DNA from: Saltatorellus ferox
GTDB taxonomy: Bacteria; Planctomycetota; UBA1135; GCA-002686595
Assembly: GCA_007751475.1 (NCBI GenBank)
Contig: CP036434.1
Location: forward strand, 620,001-684,000
Direction of reading: 5' to 3'
DNA: 64,000 nucleotides
A program made the position numbers and the translations under genes. Below, piece after piece: positions 18,275 to 28,068 of this stretch. Under the pieces are notes generated by a model that saw only the letters and a list, made by a program, of their open reading frames with translations, ran no database searches and was not told where the DNA came from. Each line of letters begins with the position of its first letter. Within the stretch, counting starts at the first letter, position 1.

Positions 18275-19599
18275 CGCGGCACCCCAGCGAGTCCAGAGAC
18301 GAGCTTGAGTACTTCCACGGTCTCTTCGAAGGGCGTCGGGTCGTCGACGTCCTGGCGCAAGAGCGCCTGGATCGCCGGCATCCGTTCCAGCGCCTCGTCG
18401 AGCACGGGGTTCGTGCCCCGGTGATAAGCGCCGACGTCCACGAGGTCGCGGCCGTCGCGGTAGGCGCTAAGCAGCTCACGAAGGTGCCGCGCGTGCAGCT
18501 CGTGCTCGCGCGTGACGAGCTTGGGCATCAGTCGCGAGAGGCTTCCGAGCACGTCGACCGCGGGGAAGTGGCCTGCCTGCGCGAGGTCCCGGCTGAGGTG
18601 AACGTGACCGTCGAGAAGGCCCCGCAGGGCGTCGGCCACGGGGTCGTCATCGTCGTCGCCGTCGGTCAGCACGGTGAGAAGGCCCGTGATGCTGCCCAAC
18701 GCCGTCCGGCCCATTCGCTCCAGGAGCTGGGGGACGAGGGCGAAAAAGCTGGGCGGATAGCCGCGAACGGTGGGCGGTTCGCCGGCCGCAAGGCCCACCT
18801 CGCGGGCCGCGTGCGCGAACCGGGTGATGGAATCGACCACGAGGAGTACGTTCTTACCCTGATCACGGAAGTGCTCGGCGATCGTCACGGCGACCCAGGG
18901 CGCGGTCAGGCGCTCCAGCGGCGAGCGGTCCGAAGTGGCCGCCACGAGCACCGTGCGGGCGAGGGCGGTCTCGCCGATGGTCTCTTCGAGGAAGTCGCGC
19001 ACCTCGCGTCCACGCTCGCCCACGAGACAGGCGACGACGACGTCGGCCTCGGTGCCGCGCGTGATCTGGCCGAGCAGCGTCGACTTGCCGACGCCTGCGC
19101 CAGCGAAGATACCCAGACGCTGGCCGCGGCCGACGGTATTGAGCCCGTCGATCACGCGGACGCCGGTGCTGAGGGGTTGATCCACCGCGCTCCGCGAGAG
19201 GGGGCGAGGCGCTGCCTGCCGCACGTCGCGGTGATGTCCTCCGGGGATGGGCGCGCGATCGTCGAGGGGATGGCCGAACCCGTCGAGCACTCGCCCGAGC
19301 ATCCCGTCGGAGACCTCGATGCCGAACGTGCGGCCCAGCGCGTACACCGACTGTCCAGGAGCGAGGCCGACGACGTTGCCGTGGGGCATCAGCAGCGTCC
19401 TGTCCCCGCGAAATCCGATCACCTCGGCCTCGATCGGGTCGCCGCCACCGCGTTCGATGCGACACAGTTCGCCCATGCCGGCCGGGATCCCCACGGCCTC
19501 GACGAGCACGCCGGACACCACGTCCACGCGTCCACGGAAGAACGGGCTCCCTGCGCGGCGGATCACCTCGCGGCAGCGGTTCTCGTCGAGCAAGTGCAT
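18271..19599 (-). CDS. fliI: Flagellum-specific ATP synthase FliI
   Basis: The 442-residue cytoplasmic ATPase energises loading of the flagellar type III export gate. Key motifs are Walker A GIFAGAGVGKST (near residue 165), the catalytic region CLVGERGREVRDFLEE, Walker B NVLLVVDSITRFAHAAREV, and the conserved GEPPTVRGYPPSFF segment. An acidic run (GDDDDDP near residue 315) sits where other FliI proteins have GDD/EDD. It is coupled to fliH (1-bp overlap) and fliJ (4-bp overlap). Confidence 0.95.
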   Translation of the reverse strand: MHLLDENRCREVIRRAGSPFFRGRVDVVSGVLVEAVGIPAGMGELCRIERGGGDPIEAEVIGFRGDRTLLMPHGNVVGLAPGQSVYALGRTFGIEVSDGMLGRVLDGFGHPLDDRAPIPGGHHRDVRQAAPRPLSRSAVDQPLSTGVRVIDGLNTVGRGQRLGIFAGAGVGKSTLLGQITRGTEADVVVACLVGERGREVRDFLEETIGETALARTVLVAATSDRSPLERLTAPWVAVTIAEHFRDQGKNVLLVVDSITRFAHAAREVGLAAGEPPTVRGYPPSFFALVPQLLERMGRTALGSITGLLTVLTDGDDDDDPVADALRGLLDGHVHLSRDLAQAGHFPAVDVLGSLSRLMPKLVTREHELHARHLRELLSAYRDGRDLVDVGAYHRGTNPVLDEALERMPAIQALLRQDVDDPTPFEETVEVLKLVSGLAGVPR

Positions 19600-20258
19600 C
19601 AGACGATGTCCTCCAGGAGCTGCTCACGGATCTCTTCGAGCGCGGCGTTCGGGTCGCGCACGAGAAGCCCCCGGGGCGTCTCGAGCTGGACGCTTCCGCG
19701 CGGGATATCGCCGTCGGACATGATCTCGGTCTCGCCGCGGAAGACGACATCCTTGAGCATCTCGGCGTCCGCAGGATGCAGATGCACGATGCAGCGACCA
19801 CGCTTGATCTCGGACGCCGAGAGCGTCGAGCGAACGATCTGCTCCAGGCCGTAGTCCCCGGAAGCGATCTGGACCTTGAGAATTTGACGGGCGATCTCGA
19901 CGCCGAGAGCGACCGCGTCGGCGCTGAGCGCCTCTTCGGCGAACTCGCGTGCTTCGTCCAGTCGGTCGGCCGCCGCGTTGAGGGCCTTCACCGCGGTCTG
20001 CATGGCCTCCTCGCGAGCCTCCTGGCGCGCGGCTTCCATGGCCACCTCGCGCTCGGCCGTCAGAAGCGCGGCACCCATCTCGTCGAGACCGGTCGGCACC
20101 ACCTGGGCCTCGACGCAGGTCGCGGCCGTGGCGATGCGAAACCGCCCCATGCCCGTAGCGCCGCTGGCGCTACCCGGGCTTCCCTGGCCAGTCTTGCTCC
20201 CGAAGGTGCCGCTGACCAGGGAGTCGATGGGGGAGGTATGGCGTTCGATGTACAGCAT
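19599..20258 (-). CDS. fliH: Flagellar assembly protein FliH
   Basis: The 219-residue product is the peripheral stator of the export ATPase and tethers FliI to FliN. The N-terminal third is low-complexity (Gly/Ser/Ala). The centre is an Ala/Glu-rich coiled coil (about residues 75-130). The C-terminal part has the FliH/HrpE pattern ALGVEIARQILKVQIASGDY, then IVHLHPADAEMLKD and GSVQLETPRGLLV. It lies 3 bp after fliG and shares one base with fliI. Confidence 0.88.
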   Translation of the reverse strand: MLYIERHTSPIDSLVSGTFGSKTGQGSPGSASGATGMGRFRIATAATCVEAQVVPTGLDEMGAALLTAEREVAMEAARQEAREEAMQTAVKALNAAADRLDEAREFAEEALSADAVALGVEIARQILKVQIASGDYGLEQIVRSTLSASEIKRGRCIVHLHPADAEMLKDVVFRGETEIMSDGDIPRGSVQLETPRGLLVRDPNAALEEIREQLLEDIV

Positions 20259-20261
20259 GGA

Positions 20262-21299
20262 TCAGGTGACGAGTTCGTCGCTAGCGCGGGCCGGGCTGAA
20301 TTCTCCGCTGTCCATCAGCGCGCGGACGGCGCTCATGATCGCGGCGCGGGACTGAAGAACCTCGCTGAACGGCATCGGGCCGAGCAGCTCTTTCTCGTCG
20401 ATCACCATGTCGCGCACCCGCGACGACAGGTTGTTCATGACGTTCTCGAACACGGGTTCCGGAGACGCCTTCAGCGCGATGGACAGCGTCTTCGTATCGA
20501 CGGACGCGAGGATCTTCTGCATCGCTCGCTTCTCGATGGTGGCCAGGTCGTCCCAGGTGAACATGAGGTCGCGGACCTGTCCCGCCGTCTCGCCGTCGTC
20601 TTCCTCGAGGCGGGTGAGCACGGCGTGCTCGATCTCGGCCTCCGCGAAGTTGAGCATGTCGGCCACCGTTCGGAGGCTGTCTTCCTGGGCGCGCGGGGCG
20701 GGCACGAGGCTTGCCTCGCGGATGCGCTCCTGGAGATCGTCGGCGATCGCGAGCATGGTCTCGATGCCTGGAGGCGTGACCGTGGTCATGCGCTTGACGA
20801 TTTCCAAGGTGGTATCCTCGTCGAAGGCACCGAGAACATCGGCCGAGGTCGCCGGAGCGACGTGGCTGAGCACGAGCGCGACCACCGCAGGCGACTCCTC
20901 CTTGAGGACTCGCGCGGTGAGGTTGGCGGGGCAGGCTTCGAGGAACGCGAACGGCTGCTCTCGGCGGCGGCGGGCCTGGATGTCCTGGATGACGCGCTCG
21001 GCTTCCTCGGGACCGTAGCTGGTCTCCAGGAGCGCGAAGAGTTCGTAGCTGTCCTGGGGGCGGACGCCCGTTTTCTGGTGGAACGTCAGCGCGAGCGCGC
21101 GATAGAGAGAGTCGACGGCCTCGGCCGAACAGAGCGTCGGATCGAGGTCCGTCATCGCCTCTGCGATCTTGGATACGACCTTCGGATCGAGGCCACGCAT
21201 CACGTTGGCGCTCGTGTCCTTGTCGAGGCTCAGGAGAAACGCAGCGGCGCGCTGTGCGCCGCTGGCCTTCATCTCCGGTTTGGGTTCGTCTTCGTCCAT
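20262..21299 (-). CDS. fliG: Flagellar motor switch protein FliG
   Basis: The 345-residue protein couples the MS ring to the C-ring and contacts MotA. N-terminal helices bind FliF (AQRAAAFLLSLDKDTSANVM). The middle domain contains RVLKEESPAVVALVLSHV (the E/P-x-x-A-L-I-L-S type signature). The C-terminal torque domain has the MFTWDDLATIEKRAMQKIL helix, then ALKASPEPV and LGPMPFSEVLQSRAAIM. The order of charged torque-helix residues follows other FliG proteins, with Trp in place of the usual Phe/Glu at MFxFED. Twenty-seven bp separate it from fliF. Confidence 0.95.
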   Translation of the reverse strand: MDEDEPKPEMKASGAQRAAAFLLSLDKDTSANVMRGLDPKVVSKIAEAMTDLDPTLCSAEAVDSLYRALALTFHQKTGVRPQDSYELFALLETSYGPEEAERVIQDIQARRRREQPFAFLEACPANLTARVLKEESPAVVALVLSHVAPATSADVLGAFDEDTTLEIVKRMTTVTPPGIETMLAIADDLQERIREASLVPAPRAQEDSLRTVADMLNFAEAEIEHAVLTRLEEDDGETAGQVRDLMFTWDDLATIEKRAMQKILASVDTKTLSIALKASPEPVFENVMNNLSSRVRDMVIDEKELLGPMPFSEVLQSRAAIMSAVRALMDSGEFSPARASDELVT

Positions 21300-21326
21300 C
21301 GCTCTATTTCTCAGGCCCGCAACCGG

Positions 21327-22928
21327 CTACTTGGAGACCGCCTGCGCGAAGGAGTCTTCGGCCAGCGCCCAGCGGGACAGCAGGCTGCTTACTTTCTCGG
21401 GTTCGCTCTGGAGGAGTTCCTCGATATGGGCCCGCGCGAGCGCGTCCATGTCGATGCTCTCGTCCATGTCGTTGAAGTCGCCGTCGCCGCCAGCGCCGCC
21501 AGCGAGGCCGCCGGCCGCGCGTCGTCCGCTGGCCGTGCCTCCCGCATCCGTCGCAGCCGAAGGCGACTTGGCGGACTTCAGGCTACGGATGAGAACCATC
21601 AGGAAGGCGAGCCCGGCGATGAGCTCGAGGCCGTGCTCCAGGGCGAGCTTGATCATCGGGCTCGTCGGAGCCTCGGGCTCGATGGGGTCCGGCAGGACCG
21701 GTTGACCCTCGGCGTCGCGCTCGACGCTCGGAAGCGCGATCGAGCGGGTGGCGATGACGTCGCCGCGGGTCTCGTCGAATCCCACGAGTCCCTTGACGAG
21801 TGCCTCCGCGTCCTCGATGCGATCGGAAAGGGACGCGTCGAGCACGAGCGAGATCGAGAGCCTCTCCAGCTGGTGTGGCTGTGAAACGCGGTGGGTCGTC
21901 GTGGAGCCGAAGGTATAGTCGGTCTCCTTCTCGCTGGTGGTCGCGGTGGCAGGCTGAACGTCGAGGGTGGCCGTGTTGCTCGAGCCATCCATCGTGTTGG
22001 CGGCGACGCCGGCGGGACCGCCCATCGTCCTGGGCCACTCGGGCTCCTCGGTCTTCCGGGTGCGTTCGCTACGCGGCTTCTTCGAGGGGTCGAGGGTGTT
22101 CGAGATCGTTTCCTCGCGGACCTGCTTCCAGCTGCCTCGCACGCCGACGACGGTGAGGCCAGGGGGGAACGCGCGATCGAGGAGCTGCTGGGCCTGGTGG
22201 CTACGGTCGCGGGAGAACTTCTCCTCCAGCGCCAGGAGCGAGTCGGCGCCATCGGCATCGGCGCCGTCGAAGATCACGTTGGAGTGCTGATCGACGATGG
22301 TGATGCGGTCCTCGGGTACGCCGGTCGCGCCGCGTACGATGCCGACGAGAGCGCGGGTTTCGCCGGCGCTGGGAGTCGTGAGCCCCCGGAGCGTGAGCAC
22401 GACGCTCGCCCGACGGTCGTCGGGGCGGAGGCGAGCCAGGGGCGAGGTCTCGGCCCCGGAGACGGTCAGGTTGGCCTTCGCGACGTAGTTGAGGCGCTCG
22501 AGCTGCATCTCGGCCTCCTCCCAGAGTCGCTTCTGCGTGCGCTGGTGACGCTCGGACTGGCCGAGGAACACCGAACTCGATCCGCCGAGGCCGCTGGAGA
22601 TGCCGCGCGACGCGCCCAGGAACTCGCCCGATTGATAGATCGCGTCGAGGGCCTTGTGCTTCTTGGATTCCTCGACCCGGATCATGTAGGGCGGCGGACC
22701 CATGGTCGTCTCGTAGCGGATGTCGGCGCCCGCGAGCGCCGTGATCGCGGTGTTGAAAGCCGGCGCGTCGAGATCGGCAGCCAGCACGACGAAGTGTGGG
22801 TTCCGAGCCTGAAATGCCATCGTACCTGCGATGAGCAGGACGAGACCCAGTACCGCGCCCATCGCCCAGCGGGCGGAGGGCCCGGCGTTTTTCAGCTGGG
22901 TCAAGAGGTTGGCGAAGACGGCGTTCAT
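21327..22928 (-). CDS. fliF: Flagellar MS-ring protein FliF
   Basis: The 533-residue product forms the inner-membrane ring on which rod and C-ring are built. Membrane helices lie at about residues 20-39 and 434-452. Between them are the secretin-like ring modules (VVLAADLDAPAFNTAITAL; the conserved QRTQKRLWEEAEMQLERL and LRGLTTPSAGETRALVGIV segments). The C-terminal tail ends with the FliG-binding helix (EPEKVSSLLSRWALAED). A Gly/Ala-rich linker (about 465-485) precedes the acidic tail. It lies 44 bp after fliE. Confidence 0.95.
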   Translation of the reverse strand: MNAVFANLLTQLKNAGPSARWAMGAVLGLVLLIAGTMAFQARNPHFVVLAADLDAPAFNTAITALAGADIRYETTMGPPPYMIRVEESKKHKALDAIYQSGEFLGASRGISSGLGGSSSVFLGQSERHQRTQKRLWEEAEMQLERLNYVAKANLTVSGAETSPLARLRPDDRRASVVLTLRGLTTPSAGETRALVGIVRGATGVPEDRITIVDQHSNVIFDGADADGADSLLALEEKFSRDRSHQAQQLLDRAFPPGLTVVGVRGSWKQVREETISNTLDPSKKPRSERTRKTEEPEWPRTMGGPAGVAANTMDGSSNTATLDVQPATATTSEKETDYTFGSTTTHRVSQPHQLERLSISLVLDASLSDRIEDAEALVKGLVGFDETRGDVIATRSIALPSVERDAEGQPVLPDPIEPEAPTSPMIKLALEHGLELIAGLAFLMVLIRSLKSAKSPSAATDAGGTASGRRAAGGLAGGAGGDGDFNDMDESIDMDALARAHIEELLQSEPEKVSSLLSRWALAEDSFAQAVSK

Positions 22929-22972
22929 GGTGGGTTCCTGGGTGGCGCTCCATCAGGAGCGCCGGACGATTC

Positions 22973-23332
22973 TTAGACGGACATGCGCATCACTTCTCGA
23001 TACGCGTCCATGAGCTTGTTGCGGACTTGCAGGGCGAACTGGAAGGTCATCTCGGACTCCTTGAGCTGCGCCGCGACCTCGTGCAGGTCGAGGCGGCCTT
23101 CGAGTGCTCCGTACTGGACCTCGTTGGCCTTCTTGACCTCTTCCTCGACCGAATTGACGCCGTTCTTCAGTGCTTCGGCGAAGCCACCTTGCGACGCCCC
23201 GGTCTGGATTTCGGCTCCGCCGATCGACGTATCTGGCGGAGCGCCGAGCTCACGCGAGCGCGCAGCGATCGCCTTGAGCGCTGCGTCGATCGCCGTGCGA
23301 CCCGCGCCGCTTCCTCCGATTCCGTTGACCAT
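22973..23332 (-). CDS. fliE: Flagellar hook-basal body protein FliE
   Basis: The 119-residue protein joins the MS ring to the proximal rod and is an early type III export substrate. The C-terminal half is typical: SVEEEVKKANEVQYGALEGR, LHEVAAQLKESEMTFQFALQVRNKLMDAYREVMRM. The ending YREVMRM corresponds to the conserved YQEIMRM. The N-terminal half is Gly/Ala-rich and variable. It sits between flgC (28 bp) and fliF (44 bp). Confidence 0.94.
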   Translation of the reverse strand: MVNGIGGSGAGRTAIDAALKAIAARSRELGAPPDTSIGGAEIQTGASQGGFAEALKNGVNSVEEEVKKANEVQYGALEGRLDLHEVAAQLKESEMTFQFALQVRNKLMDAYREVMRMSV

Positions 23333-23360
23333 GATTCAGTGATTGCCTTCCGGGGCGGGA

Positions 23361-23822
23361 CTACTCGGCCATGCGCAAAGCGCGCTGGGCCATCTGCTCG
23401 AACGTTTCCTGGACGGAGAGGTTGGCCTCGTACGAGCGAACCGCGGTCACGAGGTCGGCCATCTCCTTCATCGTGTTGACGTTGGGATAGAGAACGACGC
23501 CGCGGTCGTCCGCGTCGGGGTGGCTCGGGTCGTAGACCTCTTCGAAAGGGGAGTCGTCTTTGAGCACCTCGGCGACACGTACTCCGGCGAACTCCTCGCC
23601 CCCCCCGACCATCTGGTGCATGATCGGCATGAAGCTCAGCTCCTCGCGCTGGTACGGAAGGCCCGTCTCCGGGACCTTCGTCGTACGCGCATTGGCGATG
23701 TTCTTCGTGATCGTATCGATGCGGGAGCGCTCGGCGTTGAGCGACGAACCGGCGATCCGCATGCTGCGGAAGACTCGGTCGAGCGCCATTCTCGGGCTCT
23801 GGTTCGGCTGGATCGTGGACAT
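23361..23822 (-). CDS. flgC: Flagellar proximal rod protein FlgC
   Basis: The 153-residue product is a rod subunit exported by the flagellar system. The N-terminal helix SLNAERSRIDTITKNIANART is the conserved rod/hook signature (L-x-A-x-x-x-R-x-x-x-x-x-x-N-I-A-N). The C-terminal helix has DLVTAVRSYEANLSVQETFE, and the VNTMKEMADLV segment just before it matches FlgC. It starts 5 bp after flgB. Confidence 0.95.
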   Translation of the reverse strand: MSTIQPNQSPRMALDRVFRSMRIAGSSLNAERSRIDTITKNIANARTTKVPETGLPYQREELSFMPIMHQMVGGGEEFAGVRVAEVLKDDSPFEEVYDPSHPDADDRGVVLYPNVNTMKEMADLVTAVRSYEANLSVQETFEQMAQRALRMAE

Positions 23823-23827
23823 GGGGC

Positions 23828-24193
23828 TTAGCGGTCGGAGTTGATGGCCTGGGAGATGAGCCCGTGCTGGCTCTTCATGATCATCGCGTAGAGCTCGAAG
23901 CGGATCCGGTTCTCACGGAGCATCGAGGCCTCTTCTTCTGCGTTGACGTTGTTGCCGTCAGCGCGCGTTTCGGTGAACCAGTCGGTCACGATCTCGGGTT
24001 CGATCTCGCTCAGCTCCTCGGAGGACTTGCCCTTCGACATGGCCTCCGAGAGGGCTTCCTCGAACTGGACGTCGCGACGCCGATAGCCCGGCAGGTTCTG
24101 ACTCGCGATGTTGTTGGCGAGGACGTCGCGCCGCATGGCGGCTGACGACATCAGCCGCATCAGGAGGTCCGTCCCTCGGGGTTGGATCGTCAT
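23828..24193 (-). CDS. flgB: Flagellar proximal rod protein FlgB
   Basis: The 121-residue product is a rod subunit. It carries RRDVLANNIASQNLPGYRRRDVQFEEAL, the rod-type N-terminal motif followed by the FlgB-specific GYRRRDV. The C-terminal NNVNAEEEASMLRENRIRFEL corresponds to NNVDIEKEMAELAENSLRY in other FlgB proteins. It is the first basal-body structural gene and lies 13 bp after the sigma-54 activator gene, so regulator and rod genes share an operon. Confidence 0.95.
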   Translation of the reverse strand: MTIQPRGTDLLMRLMSSAAMRRDVLANNIASQNLPGYRRRDVQFEEALSEAMSKGKSSEELSEIEPEIVTDWFTETRADGNNVNAEEEASMLRENRIRFELYAMIMKSQHGLISQAINSDR

Positions 24194-24206
24194 CGCGCCG
24201 GTCCTC

Positions 24207-25625
24207 CTAGGAAACGAGCCCGGCGTGGCGCCAGATCTTCATCTTGTTGGAGAGGGTGCGGGCGGTGAGGCCGAGGCGGCGGGCCGCTTCGGTCTTGTTT
24301 CCGCCGGTGCGCTCCAGCGTGCTCAGGATCGCGACGCGCTCGACGTCCGACATCGTCTCGTTGGCGATGGCTTCCTTGAACGCGGGATGCTCCAGGTCGA
24401 GGTCACTCGTGGTGATCTTCTCACCGGCGGCTCCGTCGGCCATGGCCTCCGGCCCGAAGACGAGGTCCTTGGCCTCGATTCGGCGTAGGCCGTTCTCCTC
24501 CGAGCCGAGGATGACGGCGCGCTGGATCACGTTCTCCAGTTCGCGCACGTTGCCGGGCCAGGCCCACGTCTCGAGGCGCACGATCGCATCCTCGGTGATC
24601 GTGGGAGTGGCGAGGCCGTTCTGGCGCGAGTAGTGGCTCGCGAAGCGGCGCGCCAGCGGCATGATGTCGGCGATCCTGTCCTTGAGGGCCGCGATGTGGA
24701 GCGGCAGGACATGGAGCCGGTAGTACAGATCCTCGCGGAAGTTGCCAGCGGCGACCTCGCGGGCGAGATCACGGTTGGTGGAAGCGATCACGCGGACGTT
24801 GACCTTGAGCGTCTTCTGGCCGCCCACGCGCTCGAATTCGTCCTCCTGGAGAACGCGCAGAAGCTTCGCCTGCATCGCCGGTGAGATCTCGCCGACCTCG
24901 TCCAGGAGGAGGGTGCCGCCATCGGCCAGCTCGAAGCGACCGAGTCGCTGGCGGTCGGCCCCGGTGAACGCTCCGCGCTCGTGGCCGAAGAGCTCCGACT
25001 CAAGAAGCTGCTCCGACAGCGCCGCGCAGTTCACGCGGATGAACGGCTTGTCAGCGCGCTCGGAGGCGGCGTGGATGAAGTGGGCGACGCGCTCCTTGCC
25101 GGTGCCGCTCGCACCGGTGATCAGGATCGTGCCCTTGGTGCGGGCGACCCGGCTGGAAGCCTTGAGGAGCTCGCTCATCTGCAGGCTCTCCGCGACGATC
25201 GTGTCGGGATTGGCACCGCGAGCTTCATCGCGCAGGTAGAGGTTCTCGGCGACGAGCCGAGCCTCGCGCTCGATGCGCTTCAGCGAGAACTCGATGGCGT
25301 CCATGGAGATGGGCTTCATCAGGACGTCACGCGCCCCGTGCTTCATCGCCGTGACGGCCGATTCGATCGTGGCGTGGGCGGTGCAGAGCAGGACAGGCAT
25401 GTCCGGATAGCGCTCGTGGATCAGACGCGTCAGCTCGACGCCGTCCATTCCAGGCATGCGCATGTCCGTCATGACGACGTCGGGCTGCTCTTGTTCGATG
25501 GCGTGAAGGGCCGCTTCGGCGCCGACGGCGGGGATGGCCTGGTAGCCGAGGTTGGCGACGGCCTCGCAGAGGTACTCGCGGGCGAGGGATTCGTCGTCGA
25601 CAACGAGGATGCGTTGGAGAGTCAT
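24207..25625 (-). CDS. Sigma-54-dependent response regulator (FlrC/FleR-like)
   Basis: This 472-residue NtrC-family activator has a receiver (phosphoacceptor Asp54, Lys104), an AAA+ domain (Walker A GASGTGKE 171-178, intact sigma-54 contact loop GAFTGA 218-223, Walker B LLLDEVGE 239-246) and a Fis-type helix-turn-helix at the C-terminus ([20 protein letters not shown]). It would open sigma-54 promoters after phosphorylation by the kinase 22 bp upstream. The order kinase-regulator-flgB resembles flrB-flrC of Vibrio and fleS-fleR of Pseudomonas. ATG 25625 ([11 protein letters not shown]) fits the receiver start; the in-frame start at 25643 adds six residues. Confidence 0.92.
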   Translation of the reverse strand: MTLQRILVVDDESLAREYLCEAVANLGYQAIPAVGAEAALHAIEQEQPDVVMTDMRMPGMDGVELTRLIHERYPDMPVLLCTAHATIESAVTAMKHGARDVLMKPISMDAIEFSLKRIEREARLVAENLYLRDEARGANPDTIVAESLQMSELLKASSRVARTKGTILITGASGTGKERVAHFIHAASERADKPFIRVNCAALSEQLLESELFGHERGAFTGADRQRLGRFELADGGTLLLDEVGEISPAMQAKLLRVLQEDEFERVGGQKTLKVNVRVIASTNRDLAREVAAGNFREDLYYRLHVLPLHIAALKDRIADIMPLARRFASHYSRQNGLATPTITEDAIVRLETWAWPGNVRELENVIQRAVILGSEENGLRRIEAKDLVFGPEAMADGAAGEKITTSDLDLEHPAFKEAIANETMSDVERVAILSTLERTGGNKTEAARRLGLTARTLSNKMKIWRHAGLVS

Positions 25626-25647
25626 GGTACGGATTCGAGGCAACGCC

Positions 25648-26976
25648 TCAGGCGGTAGCAGGGTTAGCGGAGGCGTTGGTTGGGGCGCCGGCGTGCAGGC
25701 CGGAAGCCGAAACGGTCTGGGTGGGAATCGTCAGCGCGAAGCACGCGCCGTTGAGCGGGGTTTGCCCGGCGGGCGTGAGGATGGCGGAGTTCGGAGCCTG
25801 GAGCTCGAGGACGCCGCCGTGGAGCTCGGCCACGCGTTGAACGAGGGCGAGGCCCATGCCGGTGCCCTCGGCGCGCGTCGTGAAGAACGGGTCGCAGATG
25901 CGCTCGATGTCCTTGGAGGGAATGCCGGGACCGGCGTCGGTGACGGTGATGGTCACGCCGTTCTTGGCGGGCATCGTCTCCACGCGAACGGGACCGCCAG
26001 CGGGCTGCGCGTCGCAGGCGTTCGCGACGAGGTTGCGTACGGCCTGGCGCAGCTTGATACGGTCCGCCTGGATGGTCGCGGCCGGGCCGATGAGTTCCAT
26101 CGTCCAGAGGTCCGGCGCCTCGCGCTCGGAGAGGACGGCTTCCACCGCCTCACGCACGAGGGCGCGGGCGTTGAACGTTTCGACCCGAAGCTCGCCCTCG
26201 CCGGCGATGCCGAGCATGGAGGCCACGATCGACTCGATCTCGTTCACGCCTTCCTGGATCCGAACGGCGTGGCGCGTCGCGCGGGAGTCGCCGTCAGCCT
26301 CGCGGCAGAGCAGCTGGGCGAAGCCCTGGATCGCGTGCAGCGGGTTGCGGATCTCGTGGGCGATGCCCCCGGCCATCGTGCCGAGTGCGGCCGTCTTGTC
26401 GAGTCGGTGGAGGCGCTCCGTAGCGCGTACCAGCTCGCTCTGATCTTCGATGACCTCGACGCCGCCGGCGGGAATGCCGCCTTCGACGTGGACGGGGCGG
26501 TAGCGACGAACGAGGACGCGCGTGACGCCATCGGCGCACTCCACCTCGGTCTCACGACCGTCGGCGGCGGGTCCCGAGAGGCCCGCGACCGTGCCGACTC
26601 CCAGAAGATCGGTCCGCGTCACGCCCAGAATCGTGAGTGCGGCGTCGTTGGCGCGCACGATGCGACCCTCGGTGTCATAGACGATGGCGCCCGTCGGGAT
26701 GGAGGTCAGGACCGACTCGAGGTGCTGCTTGACCCGGTCGAGCTCGTGGACCTTCTGCCCGAGAGCTTCGTTGGCTGCACAGAGCTCGGCGTCGACGCGG
26801 CGCGCGCGCTCCTCCAGGCGGGTGTGACTCGCCTGCAGATTCTCGAGGACCGACGTGAACGTGGCGATGGCGTTCTCGACCTGGGCGGCGTTCTGCTGGG
26901 ACAGGTCGGACTCCATCGTGCCCTCCTGAGCGGGGAGGTCCTGGAACATGGGTGTGGAGGATTGAGTGTTGGTCAC
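25648..26976 (-). CDS. PAS-domain histidine kinase (FlrB/FleS/AtoS-like)
   Basis: This 442-residue soluble kinase has an N-terminal coiled coil (about 30-90), a PAS domain (about 86-185), the H-box LGTMAGGIAHEIRNPLHAIQ with His207, an N-box (LVANACDAQ) and G-boxes (DAGPGIPSKD, GTGMGLALV). There is no membrane helix, so it senses a cytoplasmic cue or assembly state. It probably phosphorylates the adjacent sigma-54 activator. The start is GTG 26976. ATG codons 10 and 21 residues later are alternatives that would keep the whole PAS domain. The 87-bp gap upstream is the largest inside this operon. Confidence 0.9.
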   Translation of the reverse strand: MTNTQSSTPMFQDLPAQEGTMESDLSQQNAAQVENAIATFTSVLENLQASHTRLEERARRVDAELCAANEALGQKVHELDRVKQHLESVLTSIPTGAIVYDTEGRIVRANDAALTILGVTRTDLLGVGTVAGLSGPAADGRETEVECADGVTRVLVRRYRPVHVEGGIPAGGVEVIEDQSELVRATERLHRLDKTAALGTMAGGIAHEIRNPLHAIQGFAQLLCREADGDSRATRHAVRIQEGVNEIESIVASMLGIAGEGELRVETFNARALVREAVEAVLSEREAPDLWTMELIGPAATIQADRIKLRQAVRNLVANACDAQPAGGPVRVETMPAKNGVTITVTDAGPGIPSKDIERICDPFFTTRAEGTGMGLALVQRVAELHGGVLELQAPNSAILTPAGQTPLNGACFALTIPTQTVSASGLHAGAPTNASANPATA

Positions 26977-27063
26977 GGTCGTTTCGGCGGTTGGCTGCCC
27001 ATGGGGCAGGTGGTGAGCAGGCTGTTCCCGGCAAGGGCAGGGCAGACAGGAGGGGGCGAGGGG

Positions 27064-28050
27064 TCAGTTCTTCTTCTTCAGGGAGGCCTTGAACTCGAGG
27101 AACTCAAGGTCTTGGGCGGCGTGCCGGCTGTAGATACCGGCCGTGCCGTCGTCGGCGATCAGTCGAAAGAGCGCGATGGCTTCCGTCTCACGGTCGAGGT
27201 CCTGGAGCGCTCGGGCGAGCCAGTAGCGCGCGCCCGGACCGGTCTGGTGCCTCTTCAGGGTCTCCACGGCTTCTGCGGGGCGTCCGGCGCGAACCAGGAG
27301 CTTGCCGAGGTGGACGGGGTCGGCGACGTAGCCCTCTTCTTCGAGCGTGACGGCCTCGTTGCCGCGGCGCCTCGAAGACTCGGACACGTGGTCGAGGGGA
27401 GCGATGTCTCCGGCGATGGCGGCGCGCATCGTCGCGTCGAGGCCGGTGACGGTGCCGATGCTCTGGCCCATGCCAGCGAGGTCGTCCGGACGAGACGCCA
27501 TGGGGTCAGGGTAGGGGGCCGTGGACTCGTCGCTCGTCCTCTCCGATTCGGGCAGGCCGGGCATGATCGTGGCGTCCGGCGCGGCTGGATCGGAAGAGGC
27601 GGGCAGGCTGGCTCCGCTGCGGCCCGTGAGGGCCTCCGCGGAGATGTCGTCCGAACGGCGCGGCCCACCGAGTCCGAGGGCGCTGACGACGCTCGCGGGC
27701 ATCGCCGTGATCGCGCTGACTTCCGAGGGGTCTGCGAGAAGCCGGTCGAGCTGGAAGCGGAGTCGGGCGAGGTCGTCCTGGAGAGACGCCAGGCGGTCGT
27801 TGCGGAGAGGCGCGGTGTCACGCGGGGCTTCGGTGGCGCGCAGGATCGCGCGCACCGAGGCCGCGTCGCCCGTACGGGCCGAGGCGCGCAGCCCCGCGAG
27901 GTACTCGACGGACGCCAGGGTCGCTTCGAGCTGGTTCTGCAGCGTCTGTCCGCTCATGGGGCTGGCGCCGTCCTCGTCCTGCGCCGTCATGGCGGGAAAG
28001 ACGAACATGGGTGCGAGCAGGAGCTGGAGGGTTCCGATGGCTTTGAGCAT
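27064..28050 (-). CDS. Secreted TPR-like protein, unknown function
   Basis: The 328-residue product has a probable signal peptide (about residues 1-23, ending PAMTAQ) and a ~220-residue Ala/Pro/Ser-rich, weakly helical middle region. Its C-terminal pair of TPR-like helices (VHLGKLLVRAGRPAEAVETL, then ARYWLARALQDLDRETEAIA) precedes a lysine-rich tail. It lies 18 bp after the larger TPR gene and before the flagellar kinase. Context suggests an envelope scaffold tied to the flagellum, but no family assignment is possible from sequence alone. Confidence 0.6.
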   Translation of the reverse strand: MLKAIGTLQLLLAPMFVFPAMTAQDEDGASPMSGQTLQNQLEATLASVEYLAGLRASARTGDAASVRAILRATEAPRDTAPLRNDRLASLQDDLARLRFQLDRLLADPSEVSAITAMPASVVSALGLGGPRRSDDISAEALTGRSGASLPASSDPAAPDATIMPGLPESERTSDESTAPYPDPMASRPDDLAGMGQSIGTVTGLDATMRAAIAGDIAPLDHVSESSRRRGNEAVTLEEEGYVADPVHLGKLLVRAGRPAEAVETLKRHQTGPGARYWLARALQDLDRETEAIALFRLIADDGTAGIYSRHAAQDLEFLEFKASLKKKN

Positions 28051-28068
28051 GGTGGTACCTGGCGTGGA

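Noticed and set aside
19776..21884. A 702-codon plus-strand frame opposite fliF, fliG and fliH
   Set aside because: It spans three verified flagellar genes in antisense and shows no family motif.
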